Below are positions 27,156-36,877 of a stretch of 64,000 nt of DNA, one piece after another; positions within the stretch are counted from its first letter, which is position 1; each line of letters starts with the position of its first letter. Origin of the DNA: Roseivivax jejudonensis (GTDB lineage: Bacteria; Pseudomonadota; Alphaproteobacteria; Rhodobacterales; Rhodobacteraceae). The position numbers and the translations under genes are program-made. Below the pieces are notes generated by a model, which searched no databases, was not told where the DNA came from, and saw only the letters and a list, made by a program, of their open reading frames with translations. The stretch lies in the NCBI RefSeq assembly GCF_900172265.1, contig NZ_FWFK01000005.1:124001-188000 (forward strand). Direction: 5' to 3'.

Positions 27156-27911
27156 TCATCCGTCCGGGCCTGGTGTCGAAGCGACGGGATCCGTCGTGCC
27201 GCTGGTGTCCTGTGCCTGGTCTGGCGCGGGACGCGGCACATCGGCGTTGCGGCCCGCAAGCACCACACTGATCAGGTAGGCCTTGTCAGAGGTCAGCCCG
27301 GCCATGATCGCCGCAGCGGGCTCGGGATCCATGCGCGCCAGGAACCCGGCCGCGAATCCGGGATCCATTTCCTCGAACAAGGCGGCGGCCTGCTTGGGCT
27401 TCATGCGCGCGTAGACGTCCGTCAGCTGGGTGATGTCGGTTTCAGCCGCTGTTCTCGCCACGTCGAGCGTGGCCCGCAGCTTCGACTCCGCCGCCTCGAG
27501 CGCCTGGAGCCGCTCGCCGATTTCCTCTTCCGCCACGCGAAGCGCCTGCATCCGGAGCAGGAGGTCGCGTTCACGCGCATCGATCCGCGCCTCCCGTGCA
27601 TCGAGCGCATCGAGAAGAGCGGCTGCGTCCGGAGTCGGGTCCGCGGCTTCGGTCGGAGCGGTCGGCTCGCCTTCCTCGGCCCAGGCCGTCAGCCGGTCGA
27701 CCCCGCCGCCGGCACGCAGCAGGGCCGAGGCAATGAGAAGACCGCCGATCAGTGCGAGGGCACCGCGGCCGCGACGGCGCCGCACGCCGGTTGCCCGACC
27801 GGGCCGTCGTGGTGACAATCCGGCTGCAGCACGGCTCATTTTGCTCGGCGGCGCACTGCTCATCCTTTGCCGCGCACCGACCGCGGCACTTCTCGGTTGC
27901 GCGCGCGTCAT
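27156..27911 (-). CDS. motE: Flagellar motor-associated protein MotE (MgtE-N domain)
   Basis: A 251-residue protein: a basic N-terminus, one membrane helix (about 51-67), a coiled coil (about 95-155) and a MgtE intracellular-N-like domain (DVYARMKPKQAAALFEEMDPGFAAGFLARMDP). This matches MotE, the periplasmic chaperone-like partner of MotC in alphaproteobacteria. ATG 27911 overlaps the stop of the upstream gene (ATGA), which supports this start. It is third of a fliL-orf-motE string. Confidence 0.75.
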   Translation of the reverse strand: MTRAQPRSAAVGARQRMSSAPPSKMSRAAAGLSPRRPGRATGVRRRRGRGALALIGGLLIASALLRAGGGVDRLTAWAEEGEPTAPTEAADPTPDAAALLDALDAREARIDARERDLLLRMQALRVAEEEIGERLQALEAAESKLRATLDVARTAAETDITQLTDVYARMKPKQAAALFEEMDPGFAAGFLARMDPEPAAAIMAGLTSDKAYLISVVLAGRNADVPRPAPDQAQDTSGTTDPVASTPGPDG

Positions 27912-28456
27912 ATGTCGGCCCTCGCGCGGCGTGCGAAAACCGGTTCTGCGGGGTCGGTCTCCGGAGAACGCGCGCGTCCCGCGGCGTTCGCATCGATTGA
28001 GGCGGCTTTTCGGTGCGCCCCATCGTGCGGCGCGCTGCGATACGCGCTCGACCCGTCTGGTGTTGCGTGCGCGGCGGGGCGCGCGGCGCTGCGTGAGGTG
28101 AAGGCCGGCACGGGCTCCGCGGAGCCTTCGCCGGGCCGATCACGACTGGTGCGGCCGTCCGTCGCCGCGGGGTCGGGCAGGTCGTGCATCGCCGCCACCA
28201 GAAGCTCGAGCCGTTGGGCCACCTCTTCTGCGCGCTCGGTCAGCTGCATCAGCGACGCCTGCGAGGTTCCGGCGGCGGAACGGGCGGCATCGAGCGTCTT
28301 CGACAGGTCATCGACCTGGGCCGAGAGGACGGCGACCGCCCCTCCGACACCGCCTTCGAGATCGGTGAAGCGCGCGAGACGGCGGGCCAGCACGAAACAG
28401 TAGAAGCCGGCCCCGAGCGCTCCGAGCGCGAGAACGATGTCTGCGATGAAGTCCAA
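27908..28456 (-). CDS. Flagellar-cluster membrane protein of unknown function
   Basis: A 182-residue protein with one N-terminal membrane helix (IADIVLALGALGAGFYCFVLA), a helical, probably coiled-coil segment (about 28-95) and a long low-complexity tail rich in Ala, Arg, Ser and Pro. It lies between fliL and motE with an 11-bp gap before it and a 4-nt overlap after it, so a flagellar motor role is inferred from context only. No named family recognised with confidence. Confidence 0.65.
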   Translation of the reverse strand: MDFIADIVLALGALGAGFYCFVLARRLARFTDLEGGVGGAVAVLSAQVDDLSKTLDAARSAAGTSQASLMQLTERAEEVAQRLELLVAAMHDLPDPAATDGRTSRDRPGEGSAEPVPAFTSRSAARPAAHATPDGSSAYRSAPHDGAHRKAASIDANAAGRARSPETDPAEPVFARRARADI

Positions 28457-28467
28457 GGCGATCCCCG

Positions 28468-29028
28468 TCAGTTGAGTACGAATTCCAGCACGAGCAGATC
28501 GCGCAGTTTTTCGCGTCCGAGAACGAGCTGAACCCTGCGAGTCAGCTGTGCGCGGATCATCACAAGCGCATCACGCGCCTCGATGTCACCGGGATCGAGC
28601 GCACGCAGATACCCGTTCATCGCATCGAGCACGCGGGGTTGGAGCGTGCGCACCTCCTCGGCATGGGCGGCGGGCACTTCGAGCGTCGCGCGGAAGCGGA
28701 GATGCGCGTTGCCGGCACCCTGACCCAACGAAACGACGAGCGGGGGCAATTCCAGAAAGGCGAAATCGCCGGGCGGCGCGGATCCGGCTTCGTGCGTGTC
28801 GGCTCCGGCATCCGCATGGCCGGCCTCGCCGTCGTGGTCGGCCGCGCCCTCGCTGTCATGGCCTGCCTCGCGCGCCTCGGCGCCGCCCCCGGCGAAGGGC
28901 AGAAGCCCGGCAGACACTGCGAGATAGCCCCCGCCGCCCCCGGCGAGGCCGAGAACCATGCCCAGGATCAGCGGCAGTTTCGACGATTTGCGCGGCGCGT
29001 TCGCCGCGTCGGCCGTGGCGTCGGTCAT
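28468..29028 (-). CDS. fliL: Flagellar basal-body protein FliL
   Basis: A 186-residue FliL: a short cytosolic N-terminus, one membrane helix (about 18-40), a His/Asp/Glu/Ala-rich linker (50-85) and the periplasmic FliL domain (FLELPPLVVSLGQG, ending LRDLLVLEFVLN). FliL rings surround the stator near the MS ring. It is divergent from fliF; the 121-bp spacer contains no promoter I can call with confidence. Confidence 0.9.
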   Translation of the reverse strand: MTDATADAANAPRKSSKLPLILGMVLGLAGGGGGYLAVSAGLLPFAGGGAEAREAGHDSEGAADHDGEAGHADAGADTHEAGSAPPGDFAFLELPPLVVSLGQGAGNAHLRFRATLEVPAAHAEEVRTLQPRVLDAMNGYLRALDPGDIEARDALVMIRAQLTRRVQLVLGREKLRDLLVLEFVLN

Positions 29029-29149
29029 CTCCGATTCCCCGTTTCGCGATAACCCTGTCTACCTGCCAATCAGCTAACCGTTTCTTAAACGCACCGCTGC
29101 TAGATCGGCGGGCAACCGAAGAAGTCGGGCCGGAGAATCGGAGTTGGCG

Positions 29150-30763
29150 GTGCAGTCCCTGCTGTCTGTCTGGAGCGCGCTCAGTGTGCAGCGACGCATC
29201 GTGGTGGTCGCCGCCACGCTCATGATGTTCGCCGCGATCATCGCGCTGTCGCGCCTGGCGACCGCGCCCAACATGACGCTGCTCTTTGGCGGCCTGGACG
29301 CGGCCGCCTCGGGCGAGATCGTGTCGGCACTCGAAGCCCGCGGCGCCGCCTACGAGGTACGTGGCGGCGCAATCTTCGTGCCGGCAGCCGAGCGTGACGC
29401 GCTGCGCCTGACGCTGGCCGGCGAGGGCCTCCCCGCCAGCGGCAGCGACGGCTACGAATTGCTGGACGAACTGACCGGGTTCGGCACCACTTCGCAGATG
29501 TTCGACGCGGCCTACTGGCGCGCCAAGGAGGGCGAACTCGCGCGCACGATCGTGGCGGCGCCGCACATCGCCGCCGCGCGCGTGCACATCGCATCAAGCA
29601 GCGCCAATCCGTTCCAGCGTAGCGTCACGCCGTCGGCCTCGGTCTCCGTCACCGGCGCATTGGCGCCCGTGGAGGTCGCGCAGGCGCGCGCGATCCGGCA
29701 CCTCGTCGCCGCCGCAGTGCCTGGGCTGTCGCCGGACGGCGTCTCCGTGATCGACAGCAGCAGGGGTCTGCTCACGGCCGAGGACGACGCCGGCGTCGGC
29801 GCCACGCCGGAAGACCGGGCCGCCGCGCTCCGCGAGCGTGTCCTGCGTCTGGTCGAGGCACGTGTCGGGCTCGGCAATGCCGTGGTCGAGGTGAGCGTCG
29901 ACACCGTGACCGAGAGCGAGCAGATCCGCGAACGACGGTTCGATCCCGAAAGCCGGGTCGTGATCAGCTCCGACACAGAGGAGACGACGGAACAGAGCCA
30001 GGATCAGGGCGGCGCCGGCGTCACCGTTGCGTCGAACCTGCCCGACGGCGATGCCGGCGCGACGGAAAGCTCGCAATCGAGCGGCAGCACCACGCGCGAG
30101 CGGCTGAACTACGAGGTGTCCGAGACGACCCGCGAGCTCGTGAGGGGCCCCGGCGCCGTGCGCCGGCTAAGCGTGGCGGTGCTCGTCAACGGGACTATCG
30201 AACCCGCCGATGACGGCGCGCCGCGTTTCGTGCCGATGCCCGAGCCCGAACAGGCCTCGCTGCGCGATCTCGTCGCCTCGGCGGTCGGCTTCGACGAGTC
30301 GCGGGGCGACACGATCACGATCCGTTCCCTGCCGTTCGAACAGAGCGAGGGGCTGGGAAGCGCGGCCGACGATCCCGGCCTCTTCGCCGGGATCCGTCTC
30401 GACCTGATGGCGCTGATTCAGATGGCCGTGCTCGCGGTTGTCGCGCTCGCGCTGGGGCTCTTCGTGGTGCGGCCGGTCTTGAGCGGCGCGGGCGCAGCCG
30501 CGCTGCCGGCTCCCGAAGCGGACGAGCCCGACGCGGGCCTGCCCGCCTTCGGCGTCGCCGACGCGCTGACTGGCGAGGTCGATGAGGGCGGCGGATTCGC
30601 CAATCTCCCGATGCTGGCCTCGGCCGACGGGGACGCGGGGTTCGAACCGGGCGGCGCCGAGGAAGACCCGGTCGAACGCCTGCGCGGCCTGATCGAGGAG
30701 CGGCGCGAGGAAACCGTGCAGATCCTGCGCAGCTGGCTCGACACGGCGGAGGAGATCGAATGA
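29150..30763 (+). CDS. fliF: Flagellar MS-ring protein FliF
   Basis: About 537 residues. An N-terminal membrane helix is followed by MTLLFGGLDAAASGEIVSALEARG and the RBM region with ELARTIVAAPHIAAARVHIA, then a second membrane helix near the C-terminus (LIQMAVLAVVALALGLFVV) and a cytosolic tail that would bind FliG. GTG 29150 was chosen because GGAG (29140-29143) lies 6 nt upstream; a TTG at 29144 is also in frame. It forms the base of the flagellum in the inner membrane and starts the fliF-fliH-fliN-fliP operon. Confidence 0.92.
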   Translation: MQSLLSVWSALSVQRRIVVVAATLMMFAAIIALSRLATAPNMTLLFGGLDAAASGEIVSALEARGAAYEVRGGAIFVPAAERDALRLTLAGEGLPASGSDGYELLDELTGFGTTSQMFDAAYWRAKEGELARTIVAAPHIAAARVHIASSSANPFQRSVTPSASVSVTGALAPVEVAQARAIRHLVAAAVPGLSPDGVSVIDSSRGLLTAEDDAGVGATPEDRAAALRERVLRLVEARVGLGNAVVEVSVDTVTESEQIRERRFDPESRVVISSDTEETTEQSQDQGGAGVTVASNLPDGDAGATESSQSSGSTTRERLNYEVSETTRELVRGPGAVRRLSVAVLVNGTIEPADDGAPRFVPMPEPEQASLRDLVASAVGFDESRGDTITIRSLPFEQSEGLGSAADDPGLFAGIRLDLMALIQMAVLAVVALALGLFVVRPVLSGAGAAALPAPEADEPDAGLPAFGVADALTGEVDEGGGFANLPMLASADGDAGFEPGGAEEDPVERLRGLIEERREETVQILRSWLDTAEEIE

Positions 30764-31362
30764 CCCGCCTGTCGGATCTTCTCGAGGATTTCGGGCGGCC
30801 AGCACCCATACGGGCCTCTGGTGCCGGCGCGTCCGAAGCCGAGATCCTCGCGCGAGAGGAGCGCGCCTACGAAACCGGATATCGTGCCGGCTGGGACGAC
30901 GCGGTACGCGCGCAGGCCGACGACAGGGAACGTCTCGGATCGGAGTTCGCGCAGAACCTTCGCGACCTCTCGTTCACCTATCACGAGGCCTATGGCCACG
31001 TCCTGCGCGCCATGAGCCCGCTCCTCGAGGAGATCGCGGACACGATCCTGCCTGCCGCCCTGAAGGACGGTTTCGCCGCGCATCTCGTTTCCGAGCTTCA
31101 GTCCCGCAGCGCGACGCTCGGTGGGCTCGAGGTCACGGTCGCCGTGGCGCCCGAGCAGCTGCCGCTCGTCGAACCGCTGGTGCTGCGTGACGTGGGCTTC
31201 CCGGTGGCGCTCGTGGCCGACGCGTCACTCGAGGAGGGGCAGGCCGACATCCGTCTCTCCGACAGCGAAAGCCGGGTCGACCTCACCGACATCGCCGACA
31301 CCATCCGCGAGGCCATCGCCGGCCTGCGCACCATGACCGAAGGACAGCTTGCCCATGGATGA
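30760..31362 (+). CDS. FliH-like flagellar export regulator
   Basis: A 200-residue acidic protein with a glycine/alanine-linked N-terminus, a central helical segment (ERAYETGYRAGWDDAVRAQ) and a C-terminal alpha/beta part (VTVAVAPEQLPLVEPLV), as in FliH/YscL-type regulators of the export ATPase. Its start overlaps the fliF stop by 4 nt (ATGA) and its end overlaps fliN by 8 nt. The FliH assignment rests on position and fold pattern, as sequence identity in this family is low. Confidence 0.65.
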   Translation: MTRLSDLLEDFGRPAPIRASGAGASEAEILAREERAYETGYRAGWDDAVRAQADDRERLGSEFAQNLRDLSFTYHEAYGHVLRAMSPLLEEIADTILPAALKDGFAAHLVSELQSRSATLGGLEVTVAVAPEQLPLVEPLVLRDVGFPVALVADASLEEGQADIRLSDSESRVDLTDIADTIREAIAGLRTMTEGQLAHG

Positions 31363-31663
31363 TCCCGCCGACCCGCAGACCGCAGCCCCACCCGGCCCGC
31401 AAGGCGCGGAGGCGAGCGCGCTCGCCGCAGTCCCGATCGAGGTCACGGTCTCGGTCGGCCGGGCGCGGCCGCTCATCCGCGACCTCCTGCGCCTCGACGA
31501 GGGCTCCGTTCTGACCCTCGACAAGCAGCTCGACGATCCGGTCGAACTCTACGTGGGCGACCGCCTGATCGGCACCGGCGCGCTCGAGGTGTTCGAGGAG
31601 GGCGGGCAGACCCGGCTCGCCGTGCGCCTGACCGAGGTGGCCGACCTGAAGGCACCAGCCTGA
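31355..31663 (+). CDS. fliN: Flagellar motor switch protein FliN
   Basis: A 102-residue SpoA-domain protein. The SpoA core is VPIEVTVSVGRARPLIRDLLRL, with DEGSVLTLDKQLDDPVELYVGDRLIGTG after it. This is the usual C-ring FliN of short alphaproteobacterial type. ATG 31355 has AAGGAC nine bases upstream and is preferred to the TTG at 31349. It lies in the fliF-fliP operon, with a 2-bp gap before fliP. Confidence 0.92.
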   Translation: MDDPADPQTAAPPGPQGAEASALAAVPIEVTVSVGRARPLIRDLLRLDEGSVLTLDKQLDDPVELYVGDRLIGTGALEVFEEGGQTRLAVRLTEVADLKAPA

Positions 31664-31665
31664 CG

Positions 31666-32463
31666 ATGGCAAGACTCCTCCAAACCCGGCCGAGGACGCC
31701 CGGCCAGGGCGGAGGAGGTTCACGCCATTCCCGCGCGATCGCGTGGGCCGGCCTCGGCCTCGCGCTCTTGCCTGCCGCCGCGGCCGCCCAGGACCTGAGC
31801 ATTGACTTCGGCGACGACGCGTCGCTCACCGGCACTACGCTGCAGCTGATCGCGCTCGTCACGCTGCTGAGCCTCGCGCCGGGCATCGCGATCATGGTGA
31901 CCTGCTTTCCTTTCATGGTCACCGTTCTCGCGATCCTGCGGCAGGCCGTCGGGTTGCAGCAATCGCCGCCGAACATGCTGATCGTCAGCCTCGCGCTCTT
32001 TCTCACATACTTCGTGATGGAGCCTGTCTTCACTGCGGCCTACGCCGCTGGGGTCGCACCGCTTCTCGAGGACGACATGGCGGTTGCGGAGGCGTTCACC
32101 GCCGCCATGGGCCCCTTCCGCGATTTCATGGCCGGCCGCGCCGATCCTGCGACCTTCGCGGCGATGGCCGATCTCCGCCCCGACCTCGCCGACGGACCGG
32201 GCGCCGCACTGTCGCCGGACGCACCGCTCTCCGTGCTCGTCCCGGCCTTCCTGCTGTCCGAAATCGCCCGCGCCTTCCAGATCGGCTTCCTGATCTTCAT
32301 GCCATTTCTCGTCATCGACCTCGTGGTCGCCGCGGTGCTTATGGCGATGGGCATGATGATGGTGCCTCCGGCGATCGTGTCGCTGCCGTTCAAGCTCGCC
32401 TTTTTCGTACTGGCCGATGGCTGGGCACTCCTGGCCGGAAGCCTCGTGCGCAGCTATTTCTGA
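31666..32463 (+). CDS. fliP: Flagellar export gate protein FliP
   Basis: A 265-residue inner-membrane protein of the type III export gate. An N-terminal signal/membrane segment ends near AAAAAQ. The core is LAPGIAIMVTCFPFMVTVLAILRQAVGLQQSPPNMLIVSLALFLT, then a C-terminal FLLSEIARAFQIGFLIFMPFLVIDLVVAAVLMAMGMMMVPP, diagnostic for FliP. It is the last gene of the flagellar block; glpD follows 124 bp later. Confidence 0.95.
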   Translation: MARLLQTRPRTPGQGGGGSRHSRAIAWAGLGLALLPAAAAAQDLSIDFGDDASLTGTTLQLIALVTLLSLAPGIAIMVTCFPFMVTVLAILRQAVGLQQSPPNMLIVSLALFLTYFVMEPVFTAAYAAGVAPLLEDDMAVAEAFTAAMGPFRDFMAGRADPATFAAMADLRPDLADGPGAALSPDAPLSVLVPAFLLSEIARAFQIGFLIFMPFLVIDLVVAAVLMAMGMMMVPPAIVSLPFKLAFFVLADGWALLAGSLVRSYF

Positions 32464-32587
32464 GCGCGCCGTTTGCCCGTTTCCGCGGCAGATGGCGCGA
32501 TTTTGCGCGGATCGGCGTCGCTTGCCCTTCCATTCTGCGCCCTATGATGTACCCCGAAAGGCGGAGAAGACCGGAGCGGAGGACGGC

Positions 32588-34192
32588 ATGGCCGATCAGC
32601 ACGACGCAACGGCGAGCTACGACCTGTTCGTCATCGGGGGCGGCATCAACGGCTGCGGAATCGCCCGTGACGCCCAAGGCCGTGGCCTCCGGGTCGGGCT
32701 CGCAGAGATGAACGATCTCGCCTCGGCGACCTCATCGGCCTCGACCAAGCTCTTTCACGGGGGCCTGCGCTACCTCGAGTATTTCGAGGTACGGCTCGTC
32801 CGCGAGAGCCTGATCGAGCGCGAGACGCTGATGCGCGCGATGCCGCACATCTCGTGGCCGATGCGCTTCGTCCTGCCGTTCCATCGCGACATGCGGTTCG
32901 AAAGCTCGACGCCGACCTCGCGCATCCTCAACACCGTCATGCCATGGATGAAGGGGCGCCGGCCGGCCTGGCTGATCCGCCTCGGCCTGTTCCTCTACGA
33001 CAATCTCGGCGGCCGAAAGATCTTGCCGGGCACGCGGACGCTCGATCTGCGCAACGCGCCCGAGGGCGAACCGCTCGACGACCGGTTCGAGAAGGCCTTC
33101 GAGTACTCCGATTGCTGGGTGCAGGACTCGCGGCTCGTCGTGCTCAACGCGCGCGACGCGGAAGCGCGCGGCGCCGACATCATGCCGCGCACCAAGGTCA
33201 CCTCGGCGGACCGCGCCGAGGGCGTCTGGCGCATCGTTCTCGAGGATACCGAGAGCGGCGAGAGCCGCACTGTCACGGCCCGGATGCTCGTCAATGCCGG
33301 CGGCCCTTGGGCCGGCGACATCATCCGCACCAAGGTCCGCTCGAACGCGCAGGATACCGTCCGTCTCGTCCGCGGCAGCCACATCGTGACCCGCCGGCTC
33401 TACGACCACGACAAGTGCTACTTCTTCCAGGGCACCGACGGGCGGATCATCTTCGCCATCCCCTACGAGCAGGACTTCACCCTCATCGGAACAACCGACA
33501 GCGAGCAGAAGGACCTCGACCGGCGCCCCGAATGCACGCCGGAAGAGCGCGACTACCTGCTCGACTTCGCCAACGGCTACTTCAAGCGTGACCTGACCGC
33601 CGACGATGTCGTCTGGAGCTATTCCGGCGTCCGCCCGCTCTACGACGAGGGGGCGAGCTCGGCCACCGCTGCGACCCGCGACTACACGCTCAAGGTCGAT
33701 GCCGACGGCGGCGCGCCGCTTCTCAACATCTTCGGCGGCAAGATCACCACTTACCGCCGCCTCGCCGAAAGCGCGCTCGAGCGGATCGTGCCGCATTTCG
33801 AGGGCCTGTCCGGTCCCTGGACGGCGGGCGTCACCCTGCCCGGCGGCGATTTCGAGGTGCGCGCGACCGACGGCCTGATCGACCGGCTGGCGCGCGACTA
33901 CCCGTTTCTCGGGCCGAAATGGGCGCAGCGCCTGATCCGGCATTACGGCACCGAAAGCTGGCAGATCCTCGGCGACGCCACCGCGCAAGGCGACCTCGGA
34001 CGCGACTTCGGCGAGACCCTGACCGAGGCCGAGGTGCGCTGGCTGATGCGCCACGAATACGCCCGCACGGCCGAGGACGTGCTTTTCCGGCGCACCCGGC
34101 TCGGCATCCGCATGACCGACGATGCCGTTGCGGCGCTCGGGCGCTGGATGCAGGATGCCCGGACCGAGGCGCGGGCCCACGCCGCGCAGTAA
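32588..34192 (+). CDS. glpD: Aerobic glycerol-3-phosphate dehydrogenase
   Basis: A 534-residue FAD enzyme oxidising sn-glycerol-3-phosphate to dihydroxyacetone phosphate and feeding electrons to quinone at the inner membrane. The FAD loop GGGINGCG is at 17-24; [19 protein letters not shown] and [12 protein letters not shown] are typical. GGAGGA lies just upstream of ATG 32588. It is followed by glpK after 25 bp, so the pair forms a glycerol-use operon. The 124-bp spacer upstream shows only a weak promoter-like pattern. Confidence 0.95.
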   Translation: MADQHDATASYDLFVIGGGINGCGIARDAQGRGLRVGLAEMNDLASATSSASTKLFHGGLRYLEYFEVRLVRESLIERETLMRAMPHISWPMRFVLPFHRDMRFESSTPTSRILNTVMPWMKGRRPAWLIRLGLFLYDNLGGRKILPGTRTLDLRNAPEGEPLDDRFEKAFEYSDCWVQDSRLVVLNARDAEARGADIMPRTKVTSADRAEGVWRIVLEDTESGESRTVTARMLVNAGGPWAGDIIRTKVRSNAQDTVRLVRGSHIVTRRLYDHDKCYFFQGTDGRIIFAIPYEQDFTLIGTTDSEQKDLDRRPECTPEERDYLLDFANGYFKRDLTADDVVWSYSGVRPLYDEGASSATAATRDYTLKVDADGGAPLLNIFGGKITTYRRLAESALERIVPHFEGLSGPWTAGVTLPGGDFEVRATDGLIDRLARDYPFLGPKWAQRLIRHYGTESWQILGDATAQGDLGRDFGETLTEAEVRWLMRHEYARTAEDVLFRRTRLGIRMTDDAVAALGRWMQDARTEARAHAAQ

Positions 34193-34217
34193 CACCAGCA
34201 CTTCTTGGGAGGAGCCG

Positions 34218-35705
34218 ATGGGATACGTCCTCGCCATCGACCAGGGCACCACGTCCAGCCGCGCGATCCTGTTCGACGAGTCCCTGAAGATTGCCGCCGT
34301 GGCGCAGGAGGAATTCGCCCAGCACTACCCGGCCAGCGGCTGGGTCGAGCACGAGGTGTCCGACCTCTGGACGACGGTCGCCGCCACCTGCCGTGGCGTG
34401 ATCGAGAAAGCCGGCTGCAGCCCGGCCGACATCGCCGCGATCGGCATCACCAACCAGCGCGAGACGGTCTGCGTCTGGGATCGCGACACCGGGCAGGCGG
34501 TGCACCGCGCGATCGTCTGGCAGGACCGGCGGACCGCGCCGATCACCAACGCGCTCCGCGAGGCCGGCCACGAGGAGATGGTGACCGACCGCACCGGTCT
34601 CCTGCTCGATCCCTACTTCTCCGCGTCGAAGCTCAAGTGGATCCTCGACGAGACCCCCGGCGCGCGCGAGAAGGCGCGCGAGGGCAAGCTCCTCTTCGGC
34701 ACTGTCGACAGCTTCCTGATCTGGAAGCTGACCGGCGGGCAGAGCCACGTGACCGATGCGACGAACGCGTGCCGCACGATGCTCTACGATATCCGCAAGG
34801 GGCGCTGGTCGACCTCGATCGCCGAGCTTCTGGACATCCCGATGGAGATGCTGCCCGAGGTGCGCGACTGCGCGGGCACCTTCGGCACCACGCGGCCCGA
34901 TCTCTTCGGGCGCGAGATCCAGATTCTCGGCGTCGCCGGCGACCAGCAGGCGGCGACGATCGGCCAGGCGTGCTTCGCGCCCGGGATGCTGAAATCGACC
35001 TACGGCACCGGCTGCTTCGCCCTGCTCAACACCGGTCAGGAGCCGGTCCGCTCGAACAACCGGCTCCTGACCACCATCGCCTACCAGCTCGACGGCACGC
35101 CCACCTACGCGCTCGAGGGCTCGATCTTCGTCGCCGGCGCGGTCGTGCAATGGCTGCGCGACGGGCTCAAGATCATCCGCGCCGCCACGGAGACGCAGCC
35201 GCTCGCCGAACGCGCCGACGACGGCCAGAACGTCGTCCTGGTGCCGGCCTTCACCGGTCTCGGCGCCCCCTACTGGAACGCCGAGTGCCGCGGCGCGATC
35301 TTCGGGCTCACCCGCAATTCCGGCCCCGAGGAGTTCGCGCGCGCCGCGCTCGAGAGCGTGGGCTACCAGACCCGCGACCTGATCGAGGCGATGCACGCGG
35401 ACTGGACCTCGGCGGAGGGAGAGGCGACGCTGCGGGTCGATGGCGGGATGAGCGCCTCGGACTGGGCGATGCAGTTTCTCGCCGACATCCTCGGCGCCGA
35501 GGTCGACCGCCCGAAAGTGCTCGAGACGACGGCCATGGGCGCGGCATGGCTCGCCGGCATGCAGGCAGGGATCTACCCGGGCACGGACGGCTTCGCCGCC
35601 ATGTGGGAGCGCGACCGCAACTTCGCGCCAGACATGGGCGCCGACATCCGCGACCGGAAATATGGCGCCTGGAAACGCGCGGTCGCGGCGGCACAGGGCT
35701 TCTGA
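34218..35705 (+). CDS. glpK: Glycerol kinase
   Basis: A 495-residue FGGY-family kinase making glycerol-3-phosphate for GlpD. The signature start ([15 protein letters not shown]), [28 protein letters not shown] and the C-terminal ATP site ([22 protein letters not shown]) are all visible. A strong GGGAGGAG precedes ATG 34218. A glycerol facilitator gene is not present next to it. A repeat element (copy A) lies 49 bp after its stop. Confidence 0.96.
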   Translation: MGYVLAIDQGTTSSRAILFDESLKIAAVAQEEFAQHYPASGWVEHEVSDLWTTVAATCRGVIEKAGCSPADIAAIGITNQRETVCVWDRDTGQAVHRAIVWQDRRTAPITNALREAGHEEMVTDRTGLLLDPYFSASKLKWILDETPGAREKAREGKLLFGTVDSFLIWKLTGGQSHVTDATNACRTMLYDIRKGRWSTSIAELLDIPMEMLPEVRDCAGTFGTTRPDLFGREIQILGVAGDQQAATIGQACFAPGMLKSTYGTGCFALLNTGQEPVRSNNRLLTTIAYQLDGTPTYALEGSIFVAGAVVQWLRDGLKIIRAATETQPLAERADDGQNVVLVPAFTGLGAPYWNAECRGAIFGLTRNSGPEEFARAALESVGYQTRDLIEAMHADWTSAEGEATLRVDGGMSASDWAMQFLADILGAEVDRPKVLETTAMGAAWLAGMQAGIYPGTDGFAAMWERDRNFAPDMGADIRDRKYGAWKRAVAAAQGF

Positions 35706-35753
35706 AGCGTCCCGACGCGGACGCCCGGCTTGGCCGCGGCTGCCCGGCTCTCC

Positions 35754-35828
35754 TTCTTCTTGGCGACAATACTCCGGGGAGCGCGAGGGGCTGGCCCCTC
35801 GCATCCGCACCGGCCGCCCGCGCCGACC
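35754..35828 (-). repeat. Dispersed hairpin repeat, copy A (head type 1, tail type I)
   Basis: Oriented on the minus strand. It runs from a GGTCGGC/GCGGGCGGC-like outer part (35828-35803) to an 8-bp hairpin GCGAGGGG-CCAG-CCCCTCGC (35802-35783), then GCTCCCCGGAGTATTG and the tail CGCCAAGAAGAAG (ending at 35754). The hairpin and the nine bases after it are identical to copy B at the other end of the eut module. It fills much of the 167-bp glpK-eutB spacer. Confidence 0.8.
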
Positions 35829-35872
35829 GGGCGGCTTTTCTTCCGGGCCGCATCGCCCCATAGTCCCGCTCG

Positions 35873-36877
35873 ATGACTGTGACACTCGCCGATATCCTCG
35901 CCGCCGCCCGCACCATCCGCGGGCAGGCCGATGCCACCCCCTTCGTGCCCTCGCCGTTCATGGAGTCGCGCTACGGCCAGCCGGTCTGGCTCAAGCTCGA
36001 ACTCGCCCAGCCGATCGGCGCGTTCAAGCTGCGCGGGGCGCTCAACGCCGTGGCGCATCTTCCTCCGGACGCCGCCGGCGTGACCTGCTGCTCGACCGGC
36101 AATCACGGGCGCGGCGTCGCCTACGCCGCCCGCGCCCGGGGCCTGCGCGCGGTCGTGTGCATGTCCGAACTTGTGCCGCGCGCAAAGGTCGAGGGGATTC
36201 GCGCGCTCGGCGCCGACATCCACATCGCCGGCCGCTCGCAGGACACCGCCCATGCCGAGAGCCAGCGGCTCGCGCGCGAGCAGAACCTCGTCGAGATCTC
36301 GCCGTTCGATGACGCTCACGTCATCGCCGGGCAGGGCACGATCGGTCTGGAGATGCTGGCGCAGGTGCCGGAACTCGACACCCTGCTGGTGCCGCTCTCG
36401 GGCGGCGGTCTCGCCGCCGGGATCGCGGCGGCGGCGAAGGCGATCAAGCCCGAGATCCGGGTGATCGGCGTGTCGATGGCGCGCGGCGCGGCGATGCAGG
36501 CGAGCCTCGAGGCCGGCCACCCCGTCGAGGTCGAGGAGGTCGAAAGCCTCGCCGACAGCCTCGGCGGCGGGATCGGTCTCGACAATCGCCTGACCTTCCC
36601 GATGTGCCGTGACCTGCTCGACAGCGTGGTGCAGGTCGAGGAAGCCGACGTCTATCGTGCGCTGCAGACGCTTTACCACGAGGACCGGCTGATCGCCGAG
36701 GGTGCCTGCGTCGTCGGCCTCGCCGCCGTGCAGACGGGGCGGGTTCAGCTGACCGGGCCCACCGGCACGATCCTGACGGGGCGCAATCTCGACATGGACA
36801 TCTTCACCCGCGTGGTGACGGGGCAGGACGTGACGCTCGGCGACACGGTGATCGAAGGGCGGCCCTATGGCGCATGA
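35873..36877 (+). CDS. eutB: EutB-type PLP dehydratase (hydroxyectoine utilisation)
   Basis: A 334-residue fold-type II PLP enzyme related to threonine dehydratase. PLP lysine Lys52 lies in GAFKLRGALNA; the phosphate loop is VPLSGGGLAAGI. It has no ACT domain and is distinct from IlvA at 22223-23446. Pairing with an ornithine-cyclodeaminase-like gene (11-nt overlap) and the asnC-ssd-atf genes after it is the hallmark of hydroxyectoine catabolic clusters. An alternative is beta-hydroxyaspartate dehydratase (BhcB-like); the aldolase and aminotransferase partners of that cycle are not adjacent. Confidence 0.75.
   Translation: MTVTLADILAAARTIRGQADATPFVPSPFMESRYGQPVWLKLELAQPIGAFKLRGALNAVAHLPPDAAGVTCCSTGNHGRGVAYAARARGLRAVVCMSELVPRAKVEGIRALGADIHIAGRSQDTAHAESQRLAREQNLVEISPFDDAHVIAGQGTIGLEMLAQVPELDTLLVPLSGGGLAAGIAAAAKAIKPEIRVIGVSMARGAAMQASLEAGHPVEVEEVESLADSLGGGIGLDNRLTFPMCRDLLDSVVQVEEADVYRALQTLYHEDRLIAEGACVVGLAAVQTGRVQLTGPTGTILTGRNLDMDIFTRVVTGQDVTLGDTVIEGRPYGA

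Noticed and set aside
32522-32548. Possible glpD promoter (TTGCCC and TATGAT)
   Set aside because: The spacing is only 15 bp and the -35 is poor; not strong enough to list.
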